Below, piece by piece: positions 61,565 to 64,000 of a stretch of DNA of 64,000 nt (position 1 is its first letter; each line of letters opens with the position of its first letter). Below the pieces are notes generated by a model. The model had not been told where the DNA came from. It saw nothing but the letters and a program-made list of their open reading frames with translations, and did not search any database. The translations under genes were made by a program, and so were the position numbers. This DNA is from Mayamaea pseudoterrestris (taxonomy: Eukaryota > Bacillariophyta > Bacillariophyceae > Sellaphorales > Sellaphoraceae): assembly GCA_027923505.1 (NCBI GenBank), contig BROI01000002.1, positions 558,001 through 622,000 on the forward strand, in the 5' to 3' direction.

Positions 61565-64000
61565 CTGGGCCATAAGTTGGTGAGTTGCACCTCAGCATCC
61601 ATCACCATGTATGTCACAGTGAGACTGAGCAGATCCAACAACTTGTTGGATCTGCTAGTGGTGCACCTTAAGTGGCAATTGAGACTTCCAAAATGGACTG
61701 CAGACCCCATAATACATTCAATATGGACTTGAACAATGATTGAGACTCATAGACTAGTCCATTTGGGCGTGGAGCCATCACCATGCCCTGAGACTCCGCA
61801 CATTCAACCAATGGTTGAATGTGCCAGCCCTGCTCCCATTTTGGCTGCAGAAATCATCAGCATTGCCTGCTGAGCCCTCTAATTTCTTTCAAACCATGTT
61901 TGTTGTCAATGCTGGGCCATAAGTTGGTGAGTTGCACCTCAGCATCCATCACCATGTCTGTCACAGTGAGACTGAGCAGATCCAACAACTTGTTGAATCT
62001 GCTAGCGGTGCACCTTAAGTGGCAATTGAACCTTCCAAAATGGCCTGCAGACCTCATAATACAACCAATATGGATTTGAACAATGATTGGGACTCAAAGA
62101 CTTGTCCATTTGGGCGTAGAGCCATCACCATGCCCTGAGACTCCGCACATTCAACCAATGGTTGAATGTGCCAGCCCTGCTCCCTTTTTGGCTGCAAAGA
62201 TCATCAGCATTGCCCGCTGAGCCCTCCAATTTCTTTCAAATCATGTTTGTTGTCAATGCTGGGCCATAAGTTGGTGAGTTGCACCTCAGCATCCATCACC
62301 ATGTCTGTCACAGTGAGACTGAGCAGATCCAACAACTTGTTGGATCTGCTAGCGTTGGATCTGCTAGCGGTGCACCTCAAGTGCCAATTGAGACTTCCAA
62401 AATGATCTACAGACCCCATAATACATTCAGTAAGGACTTGAACAATGATTGGGACTCATAGACTTGTCCATTCGGGCGTAGATCCATCACCATGCCCTGA
62501 GACTCCACACATTCAACCAATGGTTGAATGTGCCAGCCCTGCTCCCTTTTTGGCTGCAAAGATCATCAGCATTGCCTGCTGAGCCCTCCAATTTCTTTCA
62601 AATCATGTTTGTTGTCAATGCCCCATAAGTTGGTGAGTTGCACCTCAGCATCCATCACCATGTGTGTCACAGTGAGACTGAGCAGATCCAACAACTTGTT
62701 GGATCTGCTAGCGGTGCACCTCAAGTGGCAATTGAGACTTCCAAAATGGTCTGAAGACCCCATAATACAACCAGTAAGGACTTGAACAATGATTGAGACT
62801 CATAGACTTGTCCATTTGGGCATAGAGCCATCACCATGCCCTGAGACTCCACACATTCAACCAATGGTTGAATGTGCCAGCCCTGCTCCCTTTTTGGCTG
62901 CAGGGATTATCCGAATTGCCCGCTGAGCCCTCCAATTTCTTTCAAATCATGTTTGTTGTCAATGCTGGGCCATAAGTTGGTGAGTTGCACCTCAGCATCC
63001 ATCACCATGTAGCGACGTCACCCGTGGCAATTGAACCTTCAGCAAAAAAAGTCATTGGCAGGCATCACCTGCCCCGCAACTGAGCCCAACAACATGTTGG
63101 ACAAGTGTACTCAAGTGGCATTGAGATTCCAAGATGCGCCGCTAGACCCCAACAGCCAAACATGGACTTACCAGTTGAAGTGACTCAAGACTTGTCCATT
63201 TGGCGTAGGCCATCACTATGCCCTGAGACTCGCACATTCAACAACTGGTTGAATGTGCCAGCCTGCTCCTTTTTGGCTGCAGGGATAATCAGCATTGCCC
63301 GCTGAGCCCTCCAATTTCTTTCAAATCATGTTTGTTGTCAATGACTAGGCAATAAGTTGGTCCATTGCACCTCAGCATCCGTCACCATGAGACTGAACAG
63401 ATCCTACAACTTGTTGGATCTGCTAGCGGCGCACCTCAAGTGGCAATTGAACCTTCCAAAATGGCCTGCAGACCCCATAATACAACCAATATTTGGATTT
63501 GAATGTTGATTGGGACTCATAGACTTGTCCATTTGGGCGTAGAGCCATCACCATGCCCTGAGACTCCGCACACTCAACCAATGGTTGAATGTGCCAGCCC
63601 TGCTCCCTTTTTGGCTGCAAAGATCATCAGCATTGCCCGCTGAGCCCTCCAATTTCTTTCAAATCATGTTTGTTGTCAATGCTGGGCCATAAGTTGGTGA
63701 GTTGCACCTCAGCATCCATCAACATGTCTGTCACAGTGAGACTGAGCAGATCCAACAACTTGTTGGATCTGCTAGCGGTGCACCTCAAGTGGCAATTGAG
63801 ACTTCTAAAATGGTCTGCAGACCCCATAATACATCCAATATGGACTTGAACAATTATTGAGACTCATAGGCTTGTCCATTTGGGCGTAGAGCCATCACCA
63901 TGCCCTGAGACTCCACACATTCAACCAATGGTTGAATGTGCCAGCCCTGCTCCCATTTTGGCTGCAAAGATCATCAGCATTGCCCGCTGAGCCCTCCAAT
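61565..64000. repeat. 347-bp satellite array, right segment, open at window end
   Basis: The array resumes in register after the transposon; CACATTCAACC-type motifs lie at 61799, 62146, 62508, 62852, 63233, 63569 and 63916 (spacings 347, 362, 344, 381, 336, 347). The 362 unit has a 15-base local duplication (TTGGATCTGCTAGCG near 62340). The unit from about 63008 to 63300 is strongly diverged and partly rebuilt. The array continues past the window edge. Confidence 0.92.

Noticed and set aside
58698-63849. Series of ~86-codon open frames (starting MCQPCS) and opposing ~66-codon frames in the array
   Set aside because: They repeat once per satellite unit on both strands, the 347-base period is not a multiple of three, and they show no coding features beyond the repeat itself.
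58565-64000. CRISPR-like array
   Set aside because: The units are long (about 347 bases) and similar throughout, with no short repeats separated by unique spacers, and the context is eukaryotic.

Overview
The window looks like nuclear DNA of a photosynthetic stramenopile, most likely a diatom. Genes are dense, with few short introns (about 70-290 nt, GT-AG). Several predicted proteins begin with a signal peptide followed directly by a Phe-containing cleavage motif (ASGF, CSAF, VEAF), the bipartite signature for import into a four-membrane red-lineage plastid. A single-pass LRR receptor, an HSF gene and paired TGACGTCA elements also fit diatoms. This is inferred from gene content; no marker RNA gene is present.

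Layout. 1-35.5 kb is a single-copy gene region with 22 genes: GT90 glycosyltransferase (cut by the window edge), SDHAF2, HSF, JMJD8-like, TMEM53-like hydrolase, a plastid membrane protein, NAD(P) transhydrogenase, two paralogous proteins of an unrecognised domain family, an SLC25 carrier, an FHA protein, an LRR receptor, a type II Golgi-like protein, TFIIH subunit Tfb4, tRNA adenosine deaminase, a CCHC/RGG protein, a CCCH-DEDDh-RRM exonuclease, SDHA, a second plastid protein, PDCD5, Sof1/DCAF13 and V-ATPase subunit G. Genes switch strand at almost every step, so most promoters are shared by divergent pairs and most 3' ends converge.

35.5-58.3 kb is one 11,381-bp block present twice, head to tail, with no spacer (35528-46908 and 46909-58289). 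Each copy holds six genes: a membrane-anchored kinase-like protein, an APH-fold phosphotransferase, a small unknown protein, an EDRF1-like TPR protein, a TMEM65-GAF fusion and a RING-H2 membrane protein. All reading frames shift by exactly 11,381, and the only difference found is one base (38568 versus 49949), so this is either a very recent duplication or an assembly artefact.

58.3-64 kb is a satellite array with a 347-bp basic unit carrying two inverted repeats per unit. A 1,064-bp non-autonomous terminal-inverted-repeat transposon is inserted at 60501-61564 with a 3-bp target duplication; removing it restores exactly one 347-bp period. No LTR, retroviral or capsid-bearing element was recognised.

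Functional links: SDHAF2 (1.8 kb) and its client SDHA (29-31 kb) are both here; several genes act in the nucleus or nucleolus (HSF, Tfb4, Sof1, EDRF1-like, FHA, exonuclease); others act in the secretory pathway (GT90, JMJD8-like, type II proteins, V-ATPase G). Coordinates for spliced genes rest on splice consensus and family alignment from memory; no search could be run.
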